Source: CAZLBV01 sp964557845 (lineage in GTDB: Bacteria > Acidobacteriota > Aminicenantia > Aminicenantales > Aminicenantaceae). From it: a stretch of 9,195 bases of DNA. The stretch covers positions 1-9,195 of the forward strand of contig CAZLBV010000128.1 in assembly GCA_964557845.1 (NCBI GenBank). Direction: 5' to 3'. Each line of letters opens with the position of its first letter. The stretch's first letter is position 1. Positions 1-5,941 of the stretch are shown one piece after another. The notes beneath the pieces were generated by a model. The model saw only the letters and a list, made by a program, of their open reading frames with translations. It searched no databases and was not told the origin of the DNA. The position numbers were made by a program, and so were the translations under genes.

Positions 1-705
1 AAGGGTGTAACCATAGAGATTCATTCTGGCGAGATCATTGGACTTCTCGGCCGGAATGGAGCCGGCAAAACTACCACTTTTCAAATGATGATGGGATTAT
101 TAAAACCAGACAGAGGTTCTATTTCACTGGACAATAAAGATATTTCCGGTTTCTCAACAGCTCAGCGGGCGCTTGCTGGAGTTACCTATCTTCCCCAAGA
201 AGATTCCGTATTCTTAAACACAACCGTGGAAAATAATCTTAAGATGATCCTTGAGATCCAGAGTTATGATAAAAAAAAGCAGGAAAAAATCAGGAAGCAT
301 CTTTTACAAGAAATGGGTCTCGAAAATTTGGAAAAACAATCTGCGCATCGTTTATCAGGGGGGGAACGAAGAAGGCTGGAAATCACCCGGTCATTGATCC
401 TTGATCCGAAATTTTTGCTTCTTGACGAACCTTTTACGGGAATAGATCCTTTAACTATCTTGGAGCTTCAGAAAATCTTCTTGGGGTTAAAACAAAAAGG
501 GATCGGGATAATAATATCCGACCATAATGTCAAAGACACATTAAAAATCACTGACAAAGCTTATATTATAGATGGGGGCGAAATTCTTATCACGGGTAAT
601 CCAAAAGAAATCGCAGCAGATAAAAAAGCCAGAGAACGCTTTTTAGGAAAAAATTTCAAACTCGGAGAGGAAAGAGCCCTTCATTTACCCCTGGAAAAAA
701 TATAG
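1..705 (+). CDS. lptB: LptB-type ATP-binding protein of lipopolysaccharide export ABC transporter (5' partial)
   Basis: Cytoplasmic ATPase that, with LptF/LptG, powers extraction of lipopolysaccharide from the inner membrane and its passage to the outer membrane. The frame is open from base 1. Numbering from there, the 234 visible residues contain Walker A GRNGAGKTT (17-25), Q-loop Gln66, signature LSGGERRR (117-124), Walker B FLLLDEP (138-144) and H-loop His175 in SDHNV. The DEPFTGIDP, SDHNVKDTL and closing FLGKNFKL stretches are LptB hallmarks that separate it from LivF/LivG-type ATPases. Aligned by memory to E. coli LptB (241 aa), about 18 N-terminal residues lie outside the window. The usual Pro in GPNGAGKT is Arg here, and there is a short C-terminal extension after FKL. 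The 3' end overlaps the convergent minus-strand gene by 25 bp. rpoN, which often follows lptB in proteobacteria, is absent. The family call is firm. Confidence 0.93.
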   Translation, partial: KGVTIEIHSGEIIGLLGRNGAGKTTTFQMMMGLLKPDRGSISLDNKDISGFSTAQRALAGVTYLPQEDSVFLNTTVENNLKMILEIQSYDKKKQEKIRKHLLQEMGLENLEKQSAHRLSGGERRRLEITRSLILDPKFLLLDEPFTGIDPLTILELQKIFLGLKQKGIGIIISDHNVKDTLKITDKAYIIDGGEILITGNPKEIAADKKARERFLGKNFKLGEERALHLPLEKI

Positions 706-2111
706 TCGCCCAACGTTTCCCCTAAAAAATAATAAAACAAAAAGAAATATATCAATAATAGTATCCCTAAAAATCCTAATAAAGGAACAGTCGATCCATT
801 TACAATCTCAAAAATCGGCATTTTTAGTATATAGGACACACCCCAGACCGACGCGACCCAAAGGACTGAAATAAACAGAACATCGAAGATCCGGGATGCC
901 AATTTCGGCCCGATTCCAAATCCTCGCCTGCTCTTTTCTGAAAAACCTTCAAATAAATTCCTTTCTTCATCTTTCTTGAATAGGCTTGGCTGCTCGAGTT
1001 TTCTTTCTTCTTCTGAATTTTCTTGAGCTGTTTCATCCAAAACAGACTGCTCTTCAGTATCTGCTTCAAAATATTCATCCTCGGGCGCTTTCTCCTCATC
1101 AGCAGGAAGCTCTATGTCCGGCTCATTTTCTTTCATAGATTCTAATTCCGATTCATCCAGCTCTATCTCTCCCTCTTCATCCGAAGAGGCGGTTTTTATG
1201 TTTTCTGCCCAGGGAGGAAGGTCACCAGTAACTTCGTCAGAGGCTTCACGCCTCATTTGACGTTCTTTCTTCAATGAATCCAGAAATCTTTCTATTTCCT
1301 CTTTTTCTTTCTCAGCAGGATCGACCATATTTTCCAGATCTTCGGTGCGGAAATCCTTTTCTTCTTCCTCTTTCTTTTCATCCCGTTCATCTGGAGCTTC
1401 TTTCCCGGAATCTGAAATTTCACCTGTAGTAGGATCAGGGCTTATCGAGGGCTCCTCAGGGAATAACCCCATGTTCTCCTCATCGGTATCTGATCTGGCT
1501 TCTTCTATTTCTTCTGAATCTTTGATCTCATCATCTGAAAAGGAAATCTCTTCTTCTTCCATCTCGTCATCCAAGCCTGATTCTACTTCTGTATCCAAAA
1601 TTGCATCCTCATCATCCAATCCTGATTCTATTTCTGTATCCAAAACTTCATCTTCATCATCTACTCCTGAATCTATTTCTGTGTCCAGAACTGAATCTTC
1701 ATCTTCCTCCCAACTTTTACTGGAAGGAGGAATCGGCCCAAACCTGTCTTCACCTAAAGGAGCTTTTCTTCCCTTTTTTGGCTTAGCAGAAGCAGGCTTT
1801 TCATCGGGATGGGGTTCACTGGAGTCTTCGATCTTCTCTTCCATTTCCTCCCAATCCGCTGACACCTCTGATTCATCCAACTCAAGAGAGGTTTCTTCTT
1901 TATTTTTATCTTCTAAAGCCAATTCTTCTTCTGTCAAAGAATCCTCTCCGTTTTCATCCTCTGCCATATCATCCTCCGTTACTCTATCTCCAGGGATTTC
2001 TTCTTCAATGAATTCATCCTCAGGAAAAATAAGCTTAGTTCCACAATTTGAGCAGTATTCTGCCCCCTCTTCAATCATTGCTTTACAGTATGGGCACTTT
2101 TTGATAGCCAC
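681..2111 (-). CDS. Zinc-ribbon protein with long acidic linker and C-terminal RDD-like membrane domain
   Basis: With the GTG start at 2111 the protein has 476 residues. Residues 6-23 form a zinc ribbon with two CxxC pairs (CPYC and CSNC). A linker of about 360 residues follows, dominated by Glu, Asp and Ser and predicted disordered, with three tandem 15-residue repeats. The last 80 or so residues hold two hydrophobic segments. The first begins near SRIFD and the last is followed by GETLGDYIF, resembling the Arg/Asp and G-TLG positions of RDD-family membrane domains, although RDD proteins normally have three helices. Likely topology: ribbon and linker in the cytoplasm, anchored by the C-terminus. 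The same frame extends upstream to a TTG at 2147, but that TTG lies in a -35 box, so the GTG is preferred; starts of the form M-x-I-K-K-C-P-Y-C are common for such ribbons. The partner and function are unknown. A small domain of this kind could bind nucleic acid or protein. Confidence 0.82.
   Translation of the reverse strand: MAIKKCPYCKAMIEEGAEYCSNCGTKLIFPEDEFIEEEIPGDRVTEDDMAEDENGEDSLTEEELALEDKNKEETSLELDESEVSADWEEMEEKIEDSSEPHPDEKPASAKPKKGRKAPLGEDRFGPIPPSSKSWEEDEDSVLDTEIDSGVDDEDEVLDTEIESGLDDEDAILDTEVESGLDDEMEEEEISFSDDEIKDSEEIEEARSDTDEENMGLFPEEPSISPDPTTGEISDSGKEAPDERDEKKEEEEKDFRTEDLENMVDPAEKEKEEIERFLDSLKKERQMRREASDEVTGDLPPWAENIKTASSDEEGEIELDESELESMKENEPDIELPADEEKAPEDEYFEADTEEQSVLDETAQENSEEERKLEQPSLFKKDEERNLFEGFSEKSRRGFGIGPKLASRIFDVLFISVLWVASVWGVSYILKMPIFEIVNGSTVPLLGFLGILLLIYFFLFYYFLGETLGDYIFSRGK
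1557..1691 (-). repeat. Three in-frame 45-bp tandem repeats in the acidic linker
   Basis: Three contiguous 45-bp units (1691-1647, 1646-1602, 1601-1557) encode 15-residue units of the form VLDTEIESGLDDEDA. All three keep LDTE, SG and DDE, and the differences are mostly conservative (I/V, D/E). The DNA units are imperfect copies, pointing to old duplication by slippage or unequal recombination rather than a recent one. Confidence 0.9.
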
Positions 2112-2118
2112 TAAACTA

Positions 2119-2147
2119 TTTATAAATGTAAAACTTACGATTGTCAA
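2119..2147 (-). promoter_or_regulatory. Sigma-70-type promoter giving a leaderless GTG transcript
   Basis: The minus strand reads TTGACA (2147-2142), a 17-bp spacer, then TATAAA (2124-2119). This is a perfect -35 box, optimal spacing and a -10 box with five of six consensus bases. The expected start of transcription, six to seven bases after the -10, falls on 2112 or 2111, and 2111 is the G of the in-frame GTG codon. There is no Shine-Dalgarno sequence before that GTG, so the mRNA appears to be leaderless or to have a single-base leader. Confidence 0.75.
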
Positions 2148-2230
2148 CTAATATCGGTCCCGTAAATCTTTTCACAAAGATCAATCCAGTTTTAGGGCAT
2201 CGGAAATGAATAGAAGAGCTTTGATTAAGA

Positions 2231-2276
2231 TATAAAAAAAGGGGATTCCACTTTTTCGAAAAAGTGGAATCCCCTT
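2231..2276 (-). terminator. Rho-independent terminator of the FecR/DUF6600 gene
   Basis: Positions 2239-2276 are a perfect 38-bp palindrome centred between 2257 and 2258 (arms with GGGGATTCCAC and its complement). On the minus strand it is followed at once by a T run (complement of 2234-2240) and TATA. It lies 35 bp after the stop codon of the gene at 2311. The plus-strand side lacks a T run, so it acts in the minus direction and insulates the downstream zinc-ribbon gene, whose own promoter begins about 85 bp further on. Confidence 0.92.
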
Positions 2277-2310
2277 GAATAATAAGACTGTTATCAGCAG
2301 CCTTATCTAT

Positions 2311-4581
2311 CTATTTTTTTCTCCGGCTGGAACTCGATGAATGAGATGAAGACCGGCTGGAGGAACTTCGACTAATTGATGAGGAACCATGACTCCTGGA
2401 AGAGGAGATACTGCTTCGGGAAGAAGATGAAGAGCTGCGCGCAGGCGCTGTGTATCGGGAGGAAGAAGAAGAACTCCCTACATTGGAATAACTTCTGGAA
2501 GGTGAGGTATACCTCGAAGTTGAAATGGATCGGGATGGACTCGAGTATGTCGTTCTGGAACCGGATGAATAAGAAGATGAGCTGCGGCTGGTGTAGCTGC
2601 CGGAAGGAGAAGTATACCGTGAAGATGATGAGGAGCTGTAGGGAGAGATTCTTCTTGTTGGTGAATAATTAGAGGATGAACCGCTAGATGAGTATGACGA
2701 AGATGTACTTCTGCTGGGATATCTGGAAATTTCAGAGGATCGACTGGAGTATGAATTTGAAGAGATAGAACGATCTGGAGAAAAATTAGAGGAAGAGCCG
2801 GTGCTTTGTTGGACAGTAGCCCCAGAGGGACTGGATGAAGATCTACTGGAATAACGGGATGTATTATTTTCAGACCGGCTGGGTGATACGATACTCCTTG
2901 AACTGGGATATGAGCGTATCGAAGAAGACCTTGAAGATGAAGTGGAAGATCTCGAATTTATACCAAAACTTTTATTACTTGGCTGGATCGTACGGCTGGT
3001 AGATGATGACGGCGATGACCTCGATATTCGCGATCTATCGCTTGTTATGCCGGACGAAGGATAGGTCCTGATCGAAGTTCTCGAGGGAGTTCCGGATGAG
3101 GATCTCGAAGATATAGCTGAACTGCTCCCTAAAGCAGATCGTGTCGAGCTTTCTCTCTGAATTATCCGGGACGAACCGCTCGAAGTAGATGAGCTGCTGC
3201 TGGAAGGGATCCTTTTGATCTGTGCGGAGCCCGAACTGGATATCCCCTGGCTTCTTATCCTGGAAGAGCTGCTGCTGGAACCGCTGCTGATAGAGGCACT
3301 CTTCGAAAAAGAGCGATTGACTTCTCTCACATCCGACCTGGCTAAAACTCTGGCAGCTTTTGAATTGGACAGGCTGGATTTATTGAAAACCGGGTTTAAC
3401 GTCGGCTGTTTATTGGAAAGGGCGATCTTTCCTAAACGAGAAACACTGCTGCTGCTCAAAGCAACTCTTGAGACATTCCGGTTTTGAAGTTGACTTTTGT
3501 GCACTACTGTCAAAGCACGAGAGTTAACAGGATAGTAATTGTTATAGTAATTTCCATAAAAGTGGTTATTTACGATCACAACCGGGCGATTGTAGTAACT
3601 CAGCGGACACCAGCCGTAATAATCATACCCATGGTACCAATGTACCCAAGCCGGTCCCCAGCGAGCTGTCGGGATCCAATACCAGCCTAATCCTAGTCTC
3701 CAGTGCCATCTGCCGTAATGAGACACACACCAACCCCAAGGTTCATAAGAGACCCAAGTCCAGCCGATTATGGGATACCAGACCCATCTTCCATTCCAAT
3801 ATGGCCTCCAGCCCGAATCATAGACATTAGGCACCCAAACATGCCCATAAGGCCGTTCATACACCCAACGCCCATGATAAGCCAATTCATGCTCATAATC
3901 ACTTAATTCATTCGGAAGATAATTCTTATTAGCTGTGTATCTGGTTATGGCTGCATCCCTGGTCCTATTCCAGCTGGAAAAATCATCTTCATAAGAAGCA
4001 TAGTTTGCATTCAAACCAGAATTTAAACGTCCGTTTGAAGCTATGACCGCTTCATTCGCTTCCACCAATATAGACCCTTCTTCTCCGGCAGCCTCCACAG
4101 CTCCTTCCAGCACGCGTAATTCTGTCTGTTGATTTTCCTGAACACTGAACCGGTATAATCCAACATCCAAAATATAATAGGATGCATCTGGTGTATGGAT
4201 CTCGAAGTCTTTCTCTCTCTCCAGGTAGCTTACCCTCAGGAAGACATTTCCTGATAGTAAATGAAGGCTGATACTATCATTCCCCTGTTTAGGAAGAGCG
4301 GCAAGATCGATCTGCGTGAATCTGTCTATCCGCAGATAATTCTTTTTCCCAAAATGTACTTCTGCCCGACCATCTTGTGTCCCTAATTTATCATTTTCTA
4401 CTAGCGGTAAATTTACGGCGCCTTCCTCATACCCCATGTCTCCAGCCCTCTGGATAAAAACATCACCATTCACATAACTCATTCTGGCGTAGCTGTAAGC
4501 ATAGTAATCATCTGTTTCAGAGGCAAACCCTGGAAGAGCACCTAACATCAAACATGTTAAAACACTAAGGAGTTTTTTCAT
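2311..4581 (-). CDS. Secreted FecR-domain / DUF6600 protein with Ser/Arg-rich tail
   Basis: 756 residues. Residues 1-20 are a signal peptide (MKKLLSV... ending GFA), probably cleaved before SETDD. Residues 34-180 form a FecR-type beta domain (MSYVNGDVFIQRAG, DKLGTQDGRAEVHFG, LRVLEGAVE). Residues about 197-335 match DUF6600: a WNRTRD segment, then a run of Trp/Tyr motifs such as GRWVWYP, GWTWV and GRWHW, with about 18 Trp in 95 residues. From about 376 to the end the chain is low-complexity: the last 326 residues hold about 160 Ser and 40 Arg but only about five acidic residues, ending SSRRKK. The ATG is fixed by a strong AGGAGG six bases upstream and by the signal peptide. In typical FecR proteins the domain is part of an anti-sigma system, but no FecI-like sigma factor is nearby. 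The protein is exported, and envelope or surface binding is an inference. The function is unknown. Confidence 0.9.
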   Translation of the reverse strand: MKKLLSVLTCLMLGALPGFASETDDYYAYSYARMSYVNGDVFIQRAGDMGYEEGAVNLPLVENDKLGTQDGRAEVHFGKKNYLRIDRFTQIDLAALPKQGNDSISLHLLSGNVFLRVSYLEREKDFEIHTPDASYYILDVGLYRFSVQENQQTELRVLEGAVEAAGEEGSILVEANEAVIASNGRLNSGLNANYASYEDDFSSWNRTRDAAITRYTANKNYLPNELSDYEHELAYHGRWVYERPYGHVWVPNVYDSGWRPYWNGRWVWYPIIGWTWVSYEPWGWCVSHYGRWHWRLGLGWYWIPTARWGPAWVHWYHGYDYYGWCPLSYYNRPVVIVNNHFYGNYYNNYYPVNSRALTVVHKSQLQNRNVSRVALSSSSVSRLGKIALSNKQPTLNPVFNKSSLSNSKAARVLARSDVREVNRSFSKSASISSGSSSSSSRIRSQGISSSGSAQIKRIPSSSSSSTSSGSSRIIQRESSTRSALGSSSAISSRSSSGTPSRTSIRTYPSSGITSDRSRISRSSPSSSTSRTIQPSNKSFGINSRSSTSSSRSSSIRSYPSSRSIVSPSRSENNTSRYSSRSSSSPSGATVQQSTGSSSNFSPDRSISSNSYSSRSSEISRYPSRSTSSSYSSSGSSSNYSPTRRISPYSSSSSSRYTSPSGSYTSRSSSSYSSGSRTTYSSPSRSISTSRYTSPSRSYSNVGSSSSSSRYTAPARSSSSSSRSSISSSRSHGSSSISRSSSSRSSSHSSSSSRRKK
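2314..3312 (-). repeat. Low-complexity Ser/Arg-coding tract
   Basis: This stretch encodes residues 424-756 of the FecR/DUF6600 protein. It is built from short degenerate motifs such as SRYTSPSRSYS, RTYPSS and runs of four to six Ser. Ser is encoded by a mixture of TCx and AGx codons, so the tract is not a simple trinucleotide expansion and looks selected at protein level. The motifs SRYTSPS and SRYTAPA recur near the end, suggesting internal duplication. Confidence 0.85.
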
Positions 4582-4586
4582 TTTCT

Positions 4587-4594
4587 CCTCCTTT
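4587..4594 (-). promoter_or_regulatory. Strong ribosome-binding site of the FecR/DUF6600 gene
   Basis: The minus strand has AAAGGAGG (4594-4587), close to a full anti-16S match, ending five bases before the ATG at 4581. It settles the start codon of the gene. Confidence 0.9.
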
Positions 4595-4600
4595 CGACTA

Positions 4601-4606
4601 ATTATA
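4601..4606 (-). promoter_or_regulatory. TATAAT hexamer, possible alternative sigma-70 -10 box
   Basis: A perfect TATAAT lies directly downstream of the sigma-54 element. Seventeen bases upstream the hexamer is GATAAT, a poor -35 box. It may be a weak second promoter or simply an A/T-rich melting region of the sigma-54 promoter. Confidence 0.3.
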
Positions 4607-4608
4607 CC

Positions 4609-4624
4609 GCAAATTTCGTGCCAA
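4609..4624 (-). promoter_or_regulatory. Sigma-54 (-24/-12) promoter of the FecR/DUF6600 gene
   Basis: The minus strand reads TTGGCACGAAATTTGC. The invariant GG (4622-4621) and GC (4610-4609) are separated by exactly ten bases, and the flanking bases match the YTGGCACG-N4-TTGC consensus. Counting from -12, transcription would begin near 4597, leaving a 16-base leader that contains the intact Shine-Dalgarno sequence. This fits better than the overlapping TATAAT at 4606-4601, whose start point near 4594 would leave almost nothing before the ribosome-binding site. Sigma-54 promoters need an enhancer-binding ATPase acting from upstream sites; none is encoded here. Confidence 0.72.
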
Positions 4625-4655
4625 TTATCCTTCCCCGTTAAGAAAGGATGCTGTC

Positions 4656-4673
4656 TGTCCTAAACAGAGGACA
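4656..4673. promoter_or_regulatory. Dyad TGTCCT-N6-AGGACA upstream of the sigma-54 promoter
   Basis: The arms TGTCCT (4656-4661) and AGGACA (4668-4673) are perfect inverted copies around six bases. The centre lies about 68 bp upstream of the predicted sigma-54 start point, a plausible place for a dimeric regulator. No regulator family can be named from the sequence. It could also be part of a transposon relic. Confidence 0.4.
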
Positions 4674-4760
4674 CATGTGGGTTTGAGATACAGAAGAGAA
4701 AAAAGAAAAACAGAAGATAGAAGTTAGAAGAGAGAAATTCTCTGAGAAAAAGGTAAAACT

Positions 4761-4800
4761 AAAACATAGGTAACAGTTTAATGTCAAAACATAGGTAACA
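4761..4800. repeat. Two direct copies of AAAACATAGGTAACA, 25-bp period
   Basis: Exact 15-bp copies lie at 4761-4775 and 4786-4800, with unrelated flanking bases, so the identity is confined to the 15-mer. They sit roughly 165-205 bp upstream of the predicted sigma-54 transcription start, in the range used by enhancer-binding activators. Multiple short direct repeats of the TGTTACCTATG kind are also typical of terminal transposase-binding sites of integrase-type insertion sequences (IS21/IS481-like). Both readings are inferences. Confidence 0.6.
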
Positions 4801-4812
4801 CTTTTTCCATAT

Positions 4813-4858
4813 TTTGTAAACATAGCTCGCATTCGCTGATCGAGCTGAAGCTTACAAA
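4813..4858. repeat. Imperfect hairpin after the sugar operon
   Basis: The outer arms TTTGTAA (4813-4819) and TTACAAA (4852-4858) and the inner arms AGCTCG (4824-4829) and CGAGCT (4841-4846) pair around small internal loops. On the minus strand it lies about 80 bp after the permease stop. No T run follows, so it is not a standard terminator. It might stabilise the 3' end of the operon mRNA. Confidence 0.35.
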
Positions 4859-4935
4859 CCCCTTTCTATTCTTAACTATCCTCATCGTTCCCCGGTTTGA
4901 TAGTGCCTGAAATACTCATAGATTAATATAATATT

Positions 4936-5898
4936 TTATTTATGTCGAATATGATCCAGCGCCACAGCAGTTATTATGATCATCCCGATGATAATTTCCT
5001 GAATAAAATTCGGCCACCCCATCATTGTACAGCCGTTTCTTAAGAAGGACATAATGAAAACACCCATCATCGATCCAAGAATACTCCCAGCACCACCGCT
5101 TAAACTCCCCCCACCTATAACTACAGCGGCAATGATATCCAATTCCAAACCGATAGCAACCGTGGGATCACCTACGGTAAGACGTGAAAATTCCATGACT
5201 CCACTTAAACCGCAAAACAAACCAGCTAGGGTGTAAATGAATATTTTAGTTTTAATGATTCCAATCCCGCAAAGCCGAGCAGTTGCTTCATTCGATCCGA
5301 TTGCAAAAACATGTTTCCCGAATACAGTATAGCGCAGGATCACTGCCATTAATATAGAAAGGATTATAATTAACCAGACTCCTGGAGCTAAGAGGAGCCA
5401 GGAAGGCCTGGGGCTTTTTGCCATCAACTCATTGACCCAAGTCATAGGAGCGTCTATTTTTTGGTTTCCTGCGATCCATTTTGCCAAACCCCGTCCAATT
5501 CCCAACATGCCTAATGTGACAATAAAGGGAGGCAGTTTTAGAGTAGTGATAAGCCCCCCATTGGCAAAACCGATCAATCCTCCCATTAAAATGCCTAATA
5601 GTAAAGCAATTAAGAGAGGTATTCCGGCATTTATAGCAAAGGCAGTTATAACACTGGAAAGAGCGATATTTGATGCCGCAGATAGATCGATCCCTCCGCT
5701 TATTATAATCACAGTCATCCCCAGAGCACCCAAGGCAACTATAACCGATTGGGTGGCGACACTTTTCAGATTGGACCCTCTTAAAAAACGGTCTCTAACC
5801 TCAGGGATCGAAGAAAATATCAACATAACCAGTATCAGGCCTAAAAAAGGGCCCAACCAATTCAGGACTGTCTGCATCCGTCCTTTAGATTTCCTCAT
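4936..5898 (-). CDS. RbsC-type inner-membrane permease of a sugar ABC importer
   Basis: 320 residues, the usual size for the RbsC/XylH/YtfT permease family. It is hydrophobic throughout with roughly eight to ten membrane segments. Family landmarks are IISGGIDLSAASNIALSS in the first third, LPPFIVTLGMLGIGRGLA, the cytoplasmic coupling stretch around IGSNEATARLCGI, and VVIGGGSLSGGAGSILGS near the C-terminus. It would form the membrane channel, working with the ATPase at 5942-7447 and the binding protein at 7444-8445. The ATG at 5898 is preceded only by a weak AAGAGAAG, 43 bp after the ATPase gene, so it is probably read from the operon mRNA. The charged N-terminus (MRKSKGR) precedes the first helix. 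The substrate cannot be told from the permease. Confidence 0.92.
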   Translation of the reverse strand: MRKSKGRMQTVLNWLGPFLGLILVMLIFSSIPEVRDRFLRGSNLKSVATQSVIVALGALGMTVIIISGGIDLSAASNIALSSVITAFAINAGIPLLIALLLGILMGGLIGFANGGLITTLKLPPFIVTLGMLGIGRGLAKWIAGNQKIDAPMTWVNELMAKSPRPSWLLLAPGVWLIIILSILMAVILRYTVFGKHVFAIGSNEATARLCGIGIIKTKIFIYTLAGLFCGLSGVMEFSRLTVGDPTVAIGLELDIIAAVVIGGGSLSGGAGSILGSMMGVFIMSFLRNGCTMMGWPNFIQEIIIGMIIITAVALDHIRHK

Positions 5899-5941
5899 TA
5901 TACTTCTCTTTTTCCCAATACTCGTGCTGATGTATCGTTTT

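Larger units (their letters stand above)
4625..4935. other. Intergenic region between sugar permease and FecR/DUF6600 gene
   Basis: Together with 4582-4624 this is a 354-bp gap without a credible gene. From low to high position it holds the dyad TGTCCT-N6-AGGACA (4656-4673) overlapping the palindrome CACATGTG (4672-4679), a polypurine run on the plus strand (about 4684-4735), two direct copies of AAAACATAGGTAACA (4761-4800), an imperfect hairpin (4813-4858) and A/T-rich sequence just after the permease stop. It is both the downstream end of the sugar operon and the upstream control region of the FecR/DUF6600 gene. It may also be a decayed insertion-element end. No canonical terminator for the sugar operon is visible. 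Confidence 0.6.

Noticed and set aside
1557..1691. 45-bp repeats as a CRISPR-like array
   Set aside because: The units are contiguous and in frame within a gene, with no spacers.
1345..2151. Long plus-strand Ser-rich frame opposite the zinc-ribbon gene
   Set aside because: It is the antisense of Glu/Asp/Ser codons (GAA/GAT read backwards as TTC/ATC and shifted to Ser). It has no ribosome-binding site, and the minus-strand frame has real domains.
681..4581. The acidic zinc-ribbon protein and the basic Ser/Arg protein as an electrostatic pair
   Set aside because: The first is predicted cytoplasmic and the second exported, and a strong terminator separates the genes, so the charge contrast is not enough evidence.
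4638..4832. 64-residue minus-strand frame in the intergenic gap
   Set aside because: Its Phe/Ser-rich sequence just translates the pyrimidine tract and the direct repeats. It has no Shine-Dalgarno sequence and no recognisable family.
4813..4858. Hairpin as a Rho-independent terminator of the sugar operon
   Set aside because: The stem is interrupted and is followed by AAATATGG rather than a T run, so only a hairpin is claimed.
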